A DNA stretch of 64,000 nt from Mastigias papua (GCA_964019165.1 OZ025269.1:9584191-9648190); one strand, 5' to 3'; positions 11,189 through 24,100 are shown, counted from the stretch's first letter. Translations and numbers: made by a program. Notes: generated by a model from the letters alone, not told the origin.

Positions 11189-13650
11189 GCCTAATTTGAA
11201 GGTTTGGTTCCCGGTGCGTAGGGTCACTACACATCTACTTGAATGGTTTTCAGTTATGTTAATTATTATTTTTCTATTTGGTTAGAGCATTGCTGACATT
11301 AACTGGTTGTATCTCTATGTTTGTATAAAGTATGTTCACTTGTATTTGTGGGCTGCATCTCTTGCAATGTGCATATAACGCATTGAGGTTTTCGTTATTG
11401 CTTAGTATCATGCATTAGATAATGTTCTGTCAGATTTGAAGGCTAAAGTACTAACTTTTGTATTCATTTGACTCTCTCTCTCTCTCTCTTGAATCAATTG
11501 GATCATGTCATAGAGATAATGTGTCAGCAATCTTGGAAGAGGCTGCATAAAGTTTTGTTTACATTGTTTGCGGTCTTCCAGTGCAATCCATCAAGGGGTA
11601 TAGTGTTATTACCTAATAGAAAGTGGAAGTGTTGAGAATTGAAATCTTTTTGAGTGTATACTTAACGAGGCAGTTTCTTACATGTAGATTTAGGTCCAGG
11701 AAGTAGGTTTCTTATCAGAAAACTCTACATGATTTCCCTTTGCCCGGCAAGGTTTCAGGCATAAAAGACCACTATGTCCCTTTTCTGCCACAAAAAATGC
11801 AGAAGTAAATGTACAAGATAGCTGTGCCCTGAGAAAACAGCTAAGAAACCCACATCATGTGCCCCCCCCCCCACATTGCCTTTTCTGTATCAATTAGACT
11901 CCACTTTGCCCTCATATAGGTAGATTATCTATATCACAATATTGATCACCATCTGATTCCTATTAAACAAGAGCTGTCAATCATTCATTTCTATCTAGAG
12001 AAAGTTCCAAGCACACCTTCCAAAGTAATGGGCCAAGCATACTCTCTCTGGGTCGATTCCATTAAGGTCATTGTAACGTATTCATTACGTCCACCTTTTG
12101 TATAGTCCCTTGTCGTATAGTCCCCTTGTGCCTATTTCTTTCTTAGCCCATTTCTCACTTGACGCTTGGTTTATATAGTGTCAATGCCTATTCATATTGA
12201 CGCCATACCATTCTTGAAACATTACCAAACTAAATATTTAACTAGGCGCAATGAGTTTGGAGTGTTTTTCAACAAGGTGATCCTATACGTGAGCAGTGAC
12301 GGTAACGATTGTTGCCTGTCTGTTCTCTAAGCCAGGGTTCCTAGTCTATCACAAATATTTAGGCATTCTCCTATGACGTCAAACGTGAAATGTTCTTAGA
12401 TATTTATTTTTGTTGAATAATTATTACTTCAATCTAGTATTGTATTTGTTTTAATAGTTGTAGTTAAGTTTTTGTTTAATCCCTTGGAGTTCTCATGGCA
12501 TTTGTGCTCCTTGGGCTTCGTCTTTGTCGTGGTGTTTAGCAGGTACTAAGTAATTTGTTGTTGTAAGTTTTTATTGCATCAAATAAAAAAACCTGAGTGA
12601 CAGAGAACGTTTTACATGTTGGATGAACAGAAATAGTGAAGAGAATCAGGAACAGAACTTTGGCATGAATTGATGGTATGCATCCATAATGGATATGATA
12701 CCTAGAATGAAAGAGTCTCAAGGAATTCTTATAAGTTTTTGAGAAAAACCTGACGCCGCGAAAGTGTGTGCTAACCCGACTATAGGCTATTTTGCTCTGT
12801 AGGCCCCACCCTTGTCATTTGTCATCATCATTTACCTGGGTTGCTTAAGGTTTAATATACTTTAGAATATATTTGTAACGTTATTCAAACCTATCCGTAG
12901 GTTATTATTCTTGTCACTTTTATTCACAAAATCAATTCAGTGATAATCAGCCTAGTAATAGTAAATTGCAATTAAACTTTGCAAGAAAAAGTTTACATAT
13001 TTAATAATATACAGTTGCTAATTACTGACCTTTCATTACTTCGTGCATAGCTACTTTTAGTTCATTCAAAAAAGGAAATTTAACCTCTTTAAATCATACA
13101 ATAAAGTCAGAAGATGCTACTTACTATTCGATGTATACTTCTTTTAACATTGAGATCTGTGTGCCTGTAGGAAAATACATTAGAGTTAGTACTTTTGTTT
13201 GAAAATAGTCTTTTCTTCAAAAGTTATTTTAATGGTATCTTTTGATCGATTTTAGTTAACAAGCACGTATTGTTTGTGGAACAAAAAGTGAAGAAAGGTG
13301 AACAGAAGAGTAAAGCGGAAAAGAATAAATGAGAATCATAAATGGCAGCCGACAGTGTGAAGTGTTAGGCAGCTGTGTATCCTTCCATTCAGCAACTCAC
13401 GACTGTTTTGCTTTTATTTGATGTACTTGATGACAGATTTAAAGTCTTCCTAGTAGACAATTACCTTTCATAAGAAAAAGCGAATTTGTGATATCGTGTG
13501 TTTGCATTTTTTGATAAAAAAAGCTTTAGTCTTTGTTGACTTAGCGATTCTATGATATAGAAAATTGTGTTGTATTTTAGAACTGCACTCGAAACCTTTT
13601 CGTAGTAGGTACATTCTATAGATCCTCTCAAAGTTTCTGTAATCTCTGGT
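11189..13650. other. non-coding stretch with simple repeats
   Basis: No gene, transposon end or RNA was recognised. It contains a CT dinucleotide run (about 11472-11489) and an 11-base C run (about 11862-11872). Short ORFs look random. Confidence 0.5.
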
Positions 13651-13657
13651 ATGATGG

Positions 13658-14385
13658 TAGAGCCACTTTCCTCAGGTACCCAGGGAAAGTGGCTCTCAAC
13701 CTCAAAAGAACTGTTCATAATTCACCATCAATACCACGAAATTTCTCAAGAGAACCCTGTCTTAATTTCGTATTGCAACTGCAACCTTGTCTCTTCCCAC
13801 CCCAGAAATCTAGGCAATGATTTGCACATTCCCCGTGATAAAAACTCACAAGAGCAGGATTGTAAGTAACATATTCTGTTGGGGCCAGAACACTTGATGC
13901 CCTTTCTTGCTGTATTTGGTCACAGTGTAACCGAAGTAAGTTGTAATTTTGAAATTCTTATGAAATATAAAAGGGAAAAAAGAGGCTATTGAGGAAGGAT
14001 TCCCTAGAGGAACTTTGCGGTATTGATGGTGAATTATGAACAGTTCTTTTGGGGTTAGGAACCGCTTTCCCTGGGTACCTAGATCTATTTGACATAAAAT
14101 TGGGGAAGGATGAAGTTTGAACGTCGGTTTAGAAAAATTACATACAAGTATCGCTTATGGCCGCGAGGAATTCATAACTTATTTCCTTAAAAAATATGCT
14201 TCAAGAAACTGGGAGAAATATGTATTGTTGACGGGATTTTTTCGAACGACTATGTTTTCCCCATTGCAAAGAGGGGTGCCAAGCAAGTTGTAAGCAAAGT
14301 GACGTCACCATCCAGGTTTCTGATTGGTTGTTCAGATTGCCTTTTGATTCGCTAAGTACAAAATTTGCCTCTGTTATGAGAAGCA
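13658..14385 (-). mobile_element. partial copy of a foldback (long inverted repeat) element
   Basis: Closely matches, in reverse orientation, the complete element at 38372-40050, but lacks its central part and one outer end. Within this copy 13670-13760 and about 13985-14090 are inverted repeats of each other (AACTGTTCATAATTCACCAT and its complement). The outer right end (CAAAATTTGCCTCTGTT, near 14360-14380) is the same terminal sequence as in the complete copy. A tight hairpin with AGAGCCACTTTCC arms sits at 13658-13697, at the broken left side. No coding capacity was recognised. Confidence 0.7.
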
Positions 14386-14686
14386 TCTCCTTCTTTCTAT
14401 AACGATTTTCGTTGTTTTATTTATTCGAACCATTTTTCATTTCACCTTCGATTGATTTTACAACTTTTGTTAGTATATTCTATTTACACAACTTAGTATT
14501 TAGCAATTGAACATGGATTGAGGAAGATCCGAAACATGTTTTGCAAACTTAAAGCGACCTTCGTGTTTTTGCGTACCATCTCCATTCTTGTAGGACGCGT
14601 ATTACAGAGGAAATGTTCCATCTGTCCATAGGTAGGCCCCATGTGGTGATTCTCGTAGCTCTATAGATAGAAATAGTGTTTGTGGA
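14386..14686. other. non-coding spacer
   Basis: Contains TTGAGGAAGATCCGAAACATG near 14518, a motif style seen in tails of some retroelements, but nothing definite. Confidence 0.35.
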
Positions 14687-14687
14687 A

Positions 14688-15275
14688 TCATTTTTTGCAG
14701 ATGGGACATTCTATCCTTTTTTCATACCTTCGATACTTCTCATTACAGTAGCAAGATGTATTTTCATCAACATCATTTTCGGTATGGGCACATTCTTTCC
14801 CATACCACTGCGTAAAATGTGGCTCTGCATCAGAGCTCAAATAGAAAAACTTTAGAAAAGGGACATTTCGCTCTTTGAAGCATCTTACTACTTTATGCGT
14901 CTGCAAAGTGTGTGGGATGGGGTCGGCATACTTCATTTGCTCTGGCTCTTGGATAAGATATTCATGCGGTAAAAACAACGTATCAACATTGCATACCTCG
15001 TATGCAAAGTCTGCAGATTGCTTGGGATTCTCATTCATATCCCCGGCAAGCACACGACGATACACCATATTCTTGACTGTGCCACCCACACCATCCGTTG
15101 GACCTTTTCCATGGTGTACTTCGTTGTAGTGCCACTCTATATTCAAATCTGACTTTAAAATTGTTAGCAGCATAAGAACATAGCGTGAACGCAACTGAGC
15201 TGCACACCCTTCACTTACTATCAAGGCTTTTGTAATACTATTGGAGATCTTGGTCAAAGATTGGTTGATGACCAT
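14688..15275 (-). pseudogene. C-terminal segment with E-x2-HGKG motif and Cys-rich tail
   Basis: 195 codons. EVHHGKGPTDGVGGTVKNMV is the best conserved block of the whole family and includes a likely catalytic Glu and His. The tail CxC...CPICKK resembles a PHD/RING-like zinc site, and its last Cys/His residues fall after the TGA at 14688. Bases 15276-15775 link it to the preceding segment through several frame breaks. Confidence 0.55.
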
Positions 15276-15775
15276 GTCGACACACGAAATAGCTTTTATT
15301 CTCGATTTATCACAAGCTTTCTGAATTTAATTTGTTGTTGACTTTTATAGTTTTCCACTGCAGTCTAATTAAATCATCAACTCCGTCTCTTTAGCTCTGC
15401 CTTCATGCGTTTGCATTCTGCATATTACTGGCGTTTTGTATATGTGTGCTTTTTCAATGCAGTGATTTTCTCCTGCCATAATGCTAATGCTTGCTCAATA
15501 CTAATTATAACATGTACTTTTGTTATGTATCCAGCATCGTTCTTTTTCCATTGATAGAGCTATATGCATGAATCGCAATCGTCACTGCTGGCATCATCTG
15601 AATCAGATTCTGGGGATTTTTTCAACTTCAAGGTTTACAGTGCTACTCAGAACTGTCCCAAAAGCTTGCCTATCTTGCTTTAGTACAGTAACTGCTTTCT
15701 GAACTTCTTAGCTTTTATTCAACCCAGTTGGTAGCATGACTTTCTTTATTGCTGCAAAAATATCCACTTCGCCTT

Positions 15776-16594
15776 TTACGAGCCTGTTGATGACAAACTC
15801 CAAGTACTTTGTATTCCCCAAGCTTTCTGCAAACCCTTGATAATTTCCTCATCAATCCCTGTTTGGGTGTGTCTTGCGGGACCGTCTTCAAAGGGATCTA
15901 GTTTATAGCTAGTGAGCTTTTCTTTTAGAGCTCTTACATGGTTGGTGTGCATATTCATACCGGATCGTGTCAATTTCTTGTGTACGGATGAGGTGCACAA
16001 GTTGATCTTTTCTCTCAGTGCGGATTGCACTTTGGTATGAATGTGAGTTGTTTTGATACACGTGTCCACATTCTCAGTGTTTGTACTGTATCCACGCCTG
16101 AAAGGGCCGGCATTCCGTTTAGTCTCTCCGTTAAATACTTCAGTAATTATGTCACCATGAACATTTGAAAATTTTCCTCCAGAAAAGCTACCTCCAAATC
16201 CCCTGAGTTTCAAATCATTGAAAGCTAGATGCTTCCTTTGCTCCAGATCTCGGAGATAGGCATGTTGGTAAGACAAGTATCTCGCATAATTTACGTGATC
16301 AAATGCAAGGCAATGTTTTATCATTTGACGTTCTGCTTGCATGTACCTCTCAAAATCCCTTTCGCACACAGCAGAAACCAGTGCTAGCAAGGAAGAAACA
16401 TCTTGCAGATATGCCACTGTCATTTGACACTGAGTACCCTCCACACAGTGAACGATTTCCTTAGACAACAAATCATACTCACTTCCTCCCATTACCTGAT
16501 TTGCTCTGTCGGAACTGGGGAAAGATATAAGTCCATGAAGTGAATCAAGCAATTTTTGACCCATCGCTGCATAGTTGTTTGTTAATTGTTGCAC
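15776..16594 (-). pseudogene. open segment of the transposase-like gene, C-terminal half
   Basis: 272 codons, following directly in frame from the DAGTIAPGS segment upstream. It is mostly helical, with a Gly-rich motif (LRGFGGSFSGGKFSN) in the middle. After its stop a different frame carries on with family-like sequence (FVINRLVKGEVDIFAAIKKV, about 15770-15715), which indicates a frameshift rather than a true end. Confidence 0.55.
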
Positions 16595-17781
16595 ACGAAA
16601 TCGTATAAGAGCATTAAATGTTTCTTTGTGTAGCCTCGTGTTCTGGTAGTAGTGGCCACCTTCAGATGCCTTGTCTGCAGAACCAGGTGCAATTGTACCT
16701 GCGTCTATCCACCAAGACTTGTACCCTTTGCATGAATGTCTTTGTGGGGAATCCTTTGTCGTCGTACCCTCAACTGGTGAAAACCACCCATCAAAATGAT
16801 TACACTGTCATAGACTTCTGGATGTTTCCGCAAAATGTGCCAAGGGCGCATATACCTGTTCATCCGCATGTGCAAATACATGACCTATCTCCAATTCCCT
16901 CATTAAATGCAATAGTTTATCAAGAAAAGCCTTACAGAAGGATATTCCGGTGGCTGGGGAATGACTGGCAAGTATTCGATCAAAGACTTCGTAACATCTA
17001 CATGCGTAACAGCTTTATTGAAGGGTGTCCAAGAACCAACAAGATTGGCGTCCTCCTGTAGCCCTGGTAAAGCATCGAGAACGGCCCATAAAATGTCTCT
17101 CTTTAAGCACCATTGAAGGAGATCAGTGCTATCGTTATCCCTGTGATCTTTAAACAGCTTTGGGGGCTTTCGTGGACCTAAATGAAAATCCAGTATTGAT
17201 TCAAGTTCTTCCTCTTCTGCTGTAATATCAAGATTTTGTTCAGTGAGGGTCTCAATCTTTATGACTTCATCTGCAAAACAGATCCATATTGATAAATGTG
17301 GCCAAAAATTGGAAAGCAGGATAGTCTGATAACTATATAAATTTTAGCTCTGTCCTGGATGTAAAGGAATTTAAAGAAGAAAATCCAATGATCACGTTGA
17401 TGATGCATATTCTAACGAATATTTTGCATAATTTAGTCTCTATAAGGATATATCATATAGTTCACTTAGACTCACCTCTAAGAACAGATTGGAACAAAGT
17501 ACAATTTGTGTCATGTGTTGTTCTTGCAGCAGTTGTTGTATATTGACATCCATCATTATTGTCAATTGTGGCATGAGTTGCTATTCCTTTGGCTAAAGTA
17601 TGAGATATGCGGCCATCAGCCGATACCATTCTAGCCTGTGCTTGGTTTTGCATTCGAACATCATTGTAAGATATGCAGTTGCCCATTTTATGAATCATTA
17701 CCAGAGGTTGTTTGTTGCCAGTGAATCTGTGCAACGTTAATCCAGATACAACTTGCTTGGCATTTCTTTGCCTTTGCAGAA

Positions 17782-18456
17782 CTAATGACTCCTAATCTGA
17801 GGCAATATTTTTGTTGCCCTAGGTCTGGAACTCGTTATTGCGTACCAGTACTCGTTTGTTTTGCAGCGTGGACCAATAGTGGCATAGATCAAGTTGTATA
17901 GCTCTTGTAGAGGTCCATTGTTCAACTTCTCAATAACCTCTTCTGGCGTATGTGGCCTAGAGAAATGCTCCTGTTCACGTTTCATATTCCAGCTCTTGTT
18001 TATTAGTTTTGCACATGCTTTGATCAAATCATCATCACGCATACCATGCCCTTTTACTGTTGCAACTGTGTAGTCAAGAGGATTCATGTCACTCGAAAAT
18101 ACTATTACTTGGTGCATAGTCTTGTAGAAGCCAATACTGTCTGGAAATTCATTCCTAATTTTCTCTTTAAGCACATGGGTGTGTCTTGTTGTAGGGTCTA
18201 TACTATGTTCTTCATTCATATTCATTATATCGTGCATGAGTTCAGTTAGAAGGTACGCATTTTTTTGTCGAAATACATTCAGACGGATGTCACCAAGAAA
18301 CTCATTCACTAAATCTAATGCAGTGCTTTGATTATCATCATCGTACTCTTCTTTCTTAGCAGCATAATTAAAAGAGAATTTTAAGTGGCAGGATTTGTGG
18401 TAGTAAATACCTGCTGCAAAGACATCATGTGACAACCCACCCATGACCATTTGCAA
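17782..18456 (-). pseudogene. longest open segment of the transposase-like gene, N-terminal half
   Basis: 224 codons open. It starts just after a frame break (previous segment ends at 18501) and contains YYHKSCHLKF, probably one half of a zinc-binding site, then an acidic linker and a helical block ending in VATVKGHGMRDDDLIKACAKLI. Sequence continues in another frame after 17790, so the stop is not native. Confidence 0.55.
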
Positions 18457-18938
18457 TCAGGCTGCTGCTGAATAATGTCGGTGTCCTGGGTTCCGCAAGA
18501 TCAAATCTTTTTTTCAAGTATTCGCTTTGCTGATCTATCTTCCGTGCATCTGCTTAGCCCACCGTTCTTATATGAGCAACAGTCAACTGGCCTTTTGGTG
18601 TTGCAAATAAAGCAAAGCTCCTTTTCTCTCAGATGCGTACTCAGTGGCCTACGCGAAACCACCATCTTGCCTTCTAAGCTTTCACGAGAAACATCTTTTT
18701 TCTCATCAGTAGCAAAACCATACTTTGTTTCAAATCTCTCTATATTCATTCTAAAAGTTGTTCTGCAGCTTTTGTGTGCTTGTCCATGCGCTGTGAAGCA
18801 GTCTTTTGCTTTTGTATGCACTTTCGTGAAGTAATAAATCTTGTCATCAAATGGAATATTTATTTTCGACCATTTTGAGCTTCTACCTCTAAAGTATTCC
18901 ATCCTTGGTTTCTGAATTCGCTTTTTGCATTTTTGCAT

Positions 18939-19245
18939 TTTTGCATTTTATGGAATATTGGCAAAGCAAGCAAATACTTTTTCGTTCATTTCTCACAGAA
19001 ACAAAAGTTCGACTGGATGCCATATTTAGCATTACTTTCTATCTATCTGCCTACAGCAAATCTTGAGCACATGGACGCACGAATGACTGCACACATTTCC
19101 AGGAAACGAAGCCATTGTGGTGTTTCCGGTAATATCCATCAAAATGTTAAAGTGTAAATGAAATAGTTTGCTATGAGTCAGCGTCTCACAGCAGTTTACC
19201 ATATTCCTTAGTATGTAGATTTCCATTTAATTTGTCTATTTATGC
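18939..19245. other. non-coding spacer
   Basis: Includes a short TTTTTGCATTTTTGCATTTTTGCA repeat at its left edge. Nothing else was recognised. Confidence 0.4.
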
Positions 19246-19248
19246 TTA

Positions 19249-19931
19249 GGGGTCAGTCAGGTATAACTCTGGGTAGTAGGGCGGGCTAGAATTGGGTAGG
19301 GTATGAAAACTTTTTCTAGGATACTTGGGGGGTATGAAACTTTGTAGAGAATTTTTGAGGGATATGAAATCCTTTAGATACAATATGTAAAGAACATCCA
19401 TTTAATGACTTGCAGAAGTTTACTTATCACTGTATACGTATCTAGTTGTCTGAGTTTATCCAATAGCAATTTCTCTCTGATTTAAGTTTTCTGTGGTATA
19501 CTGTGTTATTGTAGTGATCTTGTTAGCATTCATCACAGCTGTTTGTTCAAATGAAGTTTTAAGCATAAATAAACTTTTCATGAAAACTTATGTATGCCTT
19601 ATGCAGAGAAATCTCACAAAGAATGATACTTAAAACATTGTGTACAAAGGTTTTCCATGCAATATTTCCCAGCAAGTACTTTTGCAGAACACATTTTCTA
19701 TATGTGATCTTTCAAGTAGATGATAGTGGCAGCTGTGACTTTGAAAGTAGCAATGAAGAAATCTTCCCTGAAATCCTTACAGGGTAGATAGCAAGTGGTG
19801 TGTGAAACTTATTACTTATTTCTCAATAGGGTATGAAAACTTTTAGACAAAAATTGAAGGGGTATAAAATTTTTGACCATTTTGTAAATTCTAACCCGCC
19901 ACGGCACCCAGAGTTATAAATGACTGACCCC
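19249..19931. mobile_element. non-autonomous PIF/Harbinger-type transposon (MITE), 683 bp
   Basis: The terminal inverted repeats are about 26 bp. The left end is GGGGTCAGTCAGGTATAACT and the reverse complement of the right end is GGGGTCAGTCATTTATAACT; both continue CTGGGT. The trinucleotide TTA is duplicated outside both ends (19246-19248 and 19932-19934), the hallmark of PIF/Harbinger. Inside, GGGTATGAAA followed by a T-rich run recurs at both sides (near 19300, 19332, 19365 and 19828), so the inverted similarity is longer than the outer 26 bp. No transposase frame is present. Confidence 0.85.
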
Positions 19932-19934
19932 TTA

Positions 19935-20637
19935 CATGCCAAAGCAGTAAAAGTATAGGATATAATTTATTAAAAGATTGGGGGTAAAAGCCTTCAGGGG
20001 CACGTGCCCCATGTCTGCCCCATGTCTGCCCCCAGTTTCTATGTCCATGATAATACAGTTGCACTATATTTTAGCAGTATTTGGTTCAATTTGTACAGCG
20101 TTTACAAAGAAATTGATTCTCATGCTAACTAACAGCATGATCAAACGCGTAGCTTATGAGTGATGACGTCATACCTAAAAATATAAATATTATTTAAAAG
20201 AAACAAAATATGTATCAATCGATAGATCTCGTTCTGCTGGTTCTAAAAATCCCCATACCAATGAAATAAAGCGCTACAATAGTTAGTAATGTAGCGGAAT
20301 ATGTGAGATTTCTTGCAGAAATGACGTCAACAATTTGGCCTACTTCCGGTGAAAATCGCAAGTGGCCCATCTCGGATTTGGAATATCCATGGTCGATTTG
20401 TTAGGAATCTGCAATAAAACACTAGGTTAGGCATTTAGTTAGACATTTGCAAAAATCCCCTGTCTATAAGAACATTAGTACTATACTCGTCGCATAAATT
20501 CATCATGCATGCCTTAGAATCATTGCAAGAATAAAATTCTAAAATTTAATATGGATCAGATGGTACATGTCGGGATTTGCAGGCATGACCCAACCCTTTT
20601 GACAGTAATTCTACATTTTCACAAGCCTCACATAAAC
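19935..20637. other. non-coding stretch
   Basis: No feature was recognised apart from a short tandem CCCCATGTCTG duplication near 20006. Confidence 0.4.
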
Positions 20638-20784
20638 AAGTATAATGAGGAATATTCTTATGAAATACATATAATGGAATACATATAATGAAATACATAT
20701 AATGAAATACATATAATGAAATATATATAATGAAATAAATATGAAATACATATAAGTATAATGAGGAATATTCTTATGAAATAC
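20638..20784. repeat. 15-bp tandem array inside a 31-bp direct repeat
   Basis: The 31-base sequence beginning AAGTATAATGAGGAATATTC occurs at 20638-20668 and again, identical, at 20754-20784. Between them, and sharing its end, are about five copies of ATATAATGAAATACA. The pattern suggests replication slippage followed by duplication of the flank. Confidence 0.9.
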
Positions 20785-21126
20785 TCTTTGTGCATTTTGA
20801 TGAACTTGTACAACATGCTAAATGTTAGCTATTCTGCAAATCGTTCAGTATAGGTTTCACTCAGGTTGACTACGTTTTCCCCACTTCCATTCAGAATATC
20901 AAGGATATCTGTATAATTTGTGCATAGCATTGTAAATAAGAAGATCAGTTGGCCTGTATTAGTTTTAAAACTATTTATTTTTAGCCAACTTTAAAGAAAT
21001 GTATTATTATTATGTATATTTCGTTAAAGTTCTATTAAGTACAATCCCTTGCCGAGTTATGTCCTATAACCTAGGGCACAGGAAGGTAAAGTTTCAAGTT
21101 CTTTATAACTGTCGCACTGTATCTGA

Positions 21127-24100
21127 TCATATAGAGAGCACTCGTCGCAGTAGATGAGCCGTCCCATTTAGTACTATCTTTTGCAATTCTTGCAAGCAAG
21201 GGTTCCCGGGAATTCGCTTGATATGACCTTCAGTTGTCTTCTGTATCATGCCTAATGCCCCAATTACTACAGGTACTATTGTTACTTTCAAATTCCACAT
21301 CTTCTGTATTTCGATTTCCAAGTCTTTGTATTTGCTGACTTTTTCATACTCCTTAAGTGATAGATTTCGATCGGAAGGCACTGTCATATCAATCAGTAAA
21401 CATGTCTTTTCCTTGTGGTCTTTTACAATAATATCTGGCCGATTGGCTTTAATTGATCTGTCTGTGTGTATTGTGAAATCCCAAAGGATAGTAGCATCAT
21501 TGCCCTTCGTAACTGGTTCTGGGTGATGTTCATACCAGTGTTCAGCGTGTGAAGCATTATAATGCTGGCATATTCTCCAGTGTAGGTACTGCCCCAATTT
21601 GTCATGTCGATCTTTGTATTCCTTTGGTGCAAGTATTGGGCATCCAGCAACTAGATGATCAATTGTTTCCACTTTATCCTCACATAGTCTACATCTAGGA
21701 TCTGTTCCATTTCTTATTATATTTGCTTGATAGTTCCTTGTGAATAGGCTCTGGTCTTGTGCTGCCATTATGAACCCCTCAGTCTCTGCCTTTAGTCCAG
21801 CGCACCTCAACCATTGGTGGGTATTAAGTTGGTCAATATCAGCGTCTTTGCTCCGTAGTGCATATTGGCCATGTAAAGGCTTTTGCTCCCATTTGCTTTT
21901 GATAGCAACTAGTCCTTTCCTTTTTGCTTCTTGCTTTGCAATTTTTGCTAGTTTAGTTGGTTGCGTTTCATTCGTATCAATTGGTGATAGTTCTAACTCA
22001 CACTCAAATTTTCGACTTTGACAGCTAACAGAATGGACCTTTTTGGTTTTTTCGTGTCTGTTAACAAGTTGTAGCATCCAATCTTCAGTTGAATCCAGGT
22101 ATGTTTGAAGTCCAATGGTTGTGGTTTTGTACATTAATTCCAGTTGTAGCAGTCCCTTTCCTCCGTCAGATCTTCGGGTATACAGCCTATCAACATCAGC
22201 TTTGGGGTGATGCATTTTGTTTATGGTTAAAAGTTTCCTAACCTTAACATCTAGTCTCTTTATTTCTGGCATTGTCCAATATAGGATATTAAAACCGTAG
22301 GTAACTATAGGTATTGCCAATGAGTTGATTGCCATGATCTTATTTCTAGCATTGAGTTCAGTTTGGAGTATAGCTCTAACTCTACGATAGAATTCCTTTC
22401 TAACTTTTTCTTTATTGGCAGCATTTGCTACCCCTTCAGCTTCTTGGATACCCAGATATTTATACATCCCTTCATGTTCCAATTCTTTAATAGTGGTACT
22501 CACATCAAGAATAATATTTTCAGCTTTGACAATTTTTCCTTTTGTGAACGTAGCTTTCGCACATTTATCTAGCCCAAATTGCATTCCAATATCATCACTG
22601 AAATGTTTCACAGTATCCAATAACCCAGTAAGTTCACTGTCATTCCTTGCAAAAAGCTTTAAGTCGTCCATATAAAATAGGTGATTAATAGACTTACCCA
22701 TTATCTGATATCCATAACCAGCATTATTGAGTTCAATTGATAAGGGGATCAGTGAAATACAAAAAAGGAGTGGCGACAGTGAGTCTCCTTGGAAGATTCC
22801 ACACTTTATTCTTAAACTGTCTGTTTTTGCTGTACCATTTGCATGAGTTAACCTAAGGTTGGTGTTCCACAATCTCATATTATGCTGTAGAAAGTTAATA
22901 ATAGTTGGTGAGAGCTTAAATATATCGAGAGCTCTCAAGATCCATCCATGCGGTACGCTATCGAATGCCTTTCTATAATCTATCCAAGCCATGCTTAAGT
23001 TTCGATGGTTCTTCTGGCAATTTTCCATCAGCATACGATTTATCAGTAACTGGTCTTTGCATCCATAAGATCCTCTTTTGCACCCCTTTTGTTCTAATGG
23101 GAACAGTTTGTTAGCTTCCATGAACGTGTACATTCTATCTGTTAGTACTGATGTAAGAATTTTATAAGTAGTTGATAAACATGTAATTGGTCTAAAATTT
23201 TTGGCATTTGTAGTCTCTGGTGTTTTAGCAAGGAGATAGGTGATCCCCTCAGCAAGCCACTTTGGGGTTAAATCTGGTTCACTAATTATCTCCGACATCT
23301 GTTTCGCCAAGAGTTTGTGCATTGCAGACATATGAGACAGCCAGAAATTTGGAACTTTGTCAATACCAGGTGACTTCCACTTTTGTGATTTTTTTAGTGC
23401 ATTCTCTAATTCCTCAACTGTTATATAATCCCATGATTGTGTCTCAATATTTTTGTACTTCTCAGCCACTTTATTAATCCATTCTGCATCTGCATTAAAA
23501 CCTTTATCATTGCTCCAAATACTACTCCAAAAATTCTTCATTTCATTCTCACTTGGAATATCATTCACTTCAATAGTTTGCTTACCAATTTCACGATAAA
23601 GTCTCTTCGGATCATCTTTGAACAATTTGTTCTGTCGGAAAAACTTTGTTCTCTTTTCATACCTACGAATTCTTTGAGCCTTCAATTGAATTTTCTGTTT
23701 TAAAGTTTCTGTTATTTCAGGGATTTTAGTTTGTTCAGGTGATAACTTATATTTCCGGATTACTTTTCTAGCCTTACGAGTTTTGACGGCTACTCCTTTT
23801 GATAGCTCCTCCAGAATAGATATTTCTCCTCTGAAATATTCAATCTCCCTTTCGATCTTTTCTTTCCATTTTGGCTTCTTACATTTGTTTGTTTTTGGTT
23901 TGCTGTTATTGTTGGTCTTCGGATTTACTACACAAGCAGTAGCATATATTAGTTGGTTCAGTTCGGTGAGATCAGGTTCCAGTTCTTCTAATATTTCTTT
24001 CATTGCATAGTTAGCAATCTTTATCTGCTTCAAAGCTTGCTTATTACTTTTGACCTTTACTAACGACTGCCTGTCTTTCATTTCAATATTCCTTATTTTG

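Larger units (their letters stand above)
14688..18938 (-). pseudogene. broken multi-part gene of an unclassified transposase-like family
   Basis: Read on the minus strand, successive segments form one long protein family that I know only as uncharacterised multicopy genes of cnidarians and other invertebrates. In order: an N-terminal Cys/His region with CFICNTK and HKSC motifs (18938-18340); a helical central region (to 17782); HATIDNNDG...TTHDTN near 17560; an apparent GT-AG intron (about 17476 to 17272); HADEQVY (16850), MGGFHQL (16775) and the DAGTIAPGS...GGHYY segment (about 16650-16720); a long helical part (16594-15776); then NEVHHGKGPTDGVGGTVKN (15130-15075) and a Cys-rich end (CYCNEKY...CPICKK, to 14688). 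The frame is broken near 18490, 17790, 16800 and 15770, and the final TGA at 14688 precedes family-like FHKHYF. Conserved D, D and E residues could be a DDE-type nuclease, but that is inference. Terminal inverted repeats were not found. Confidence 0.6.
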
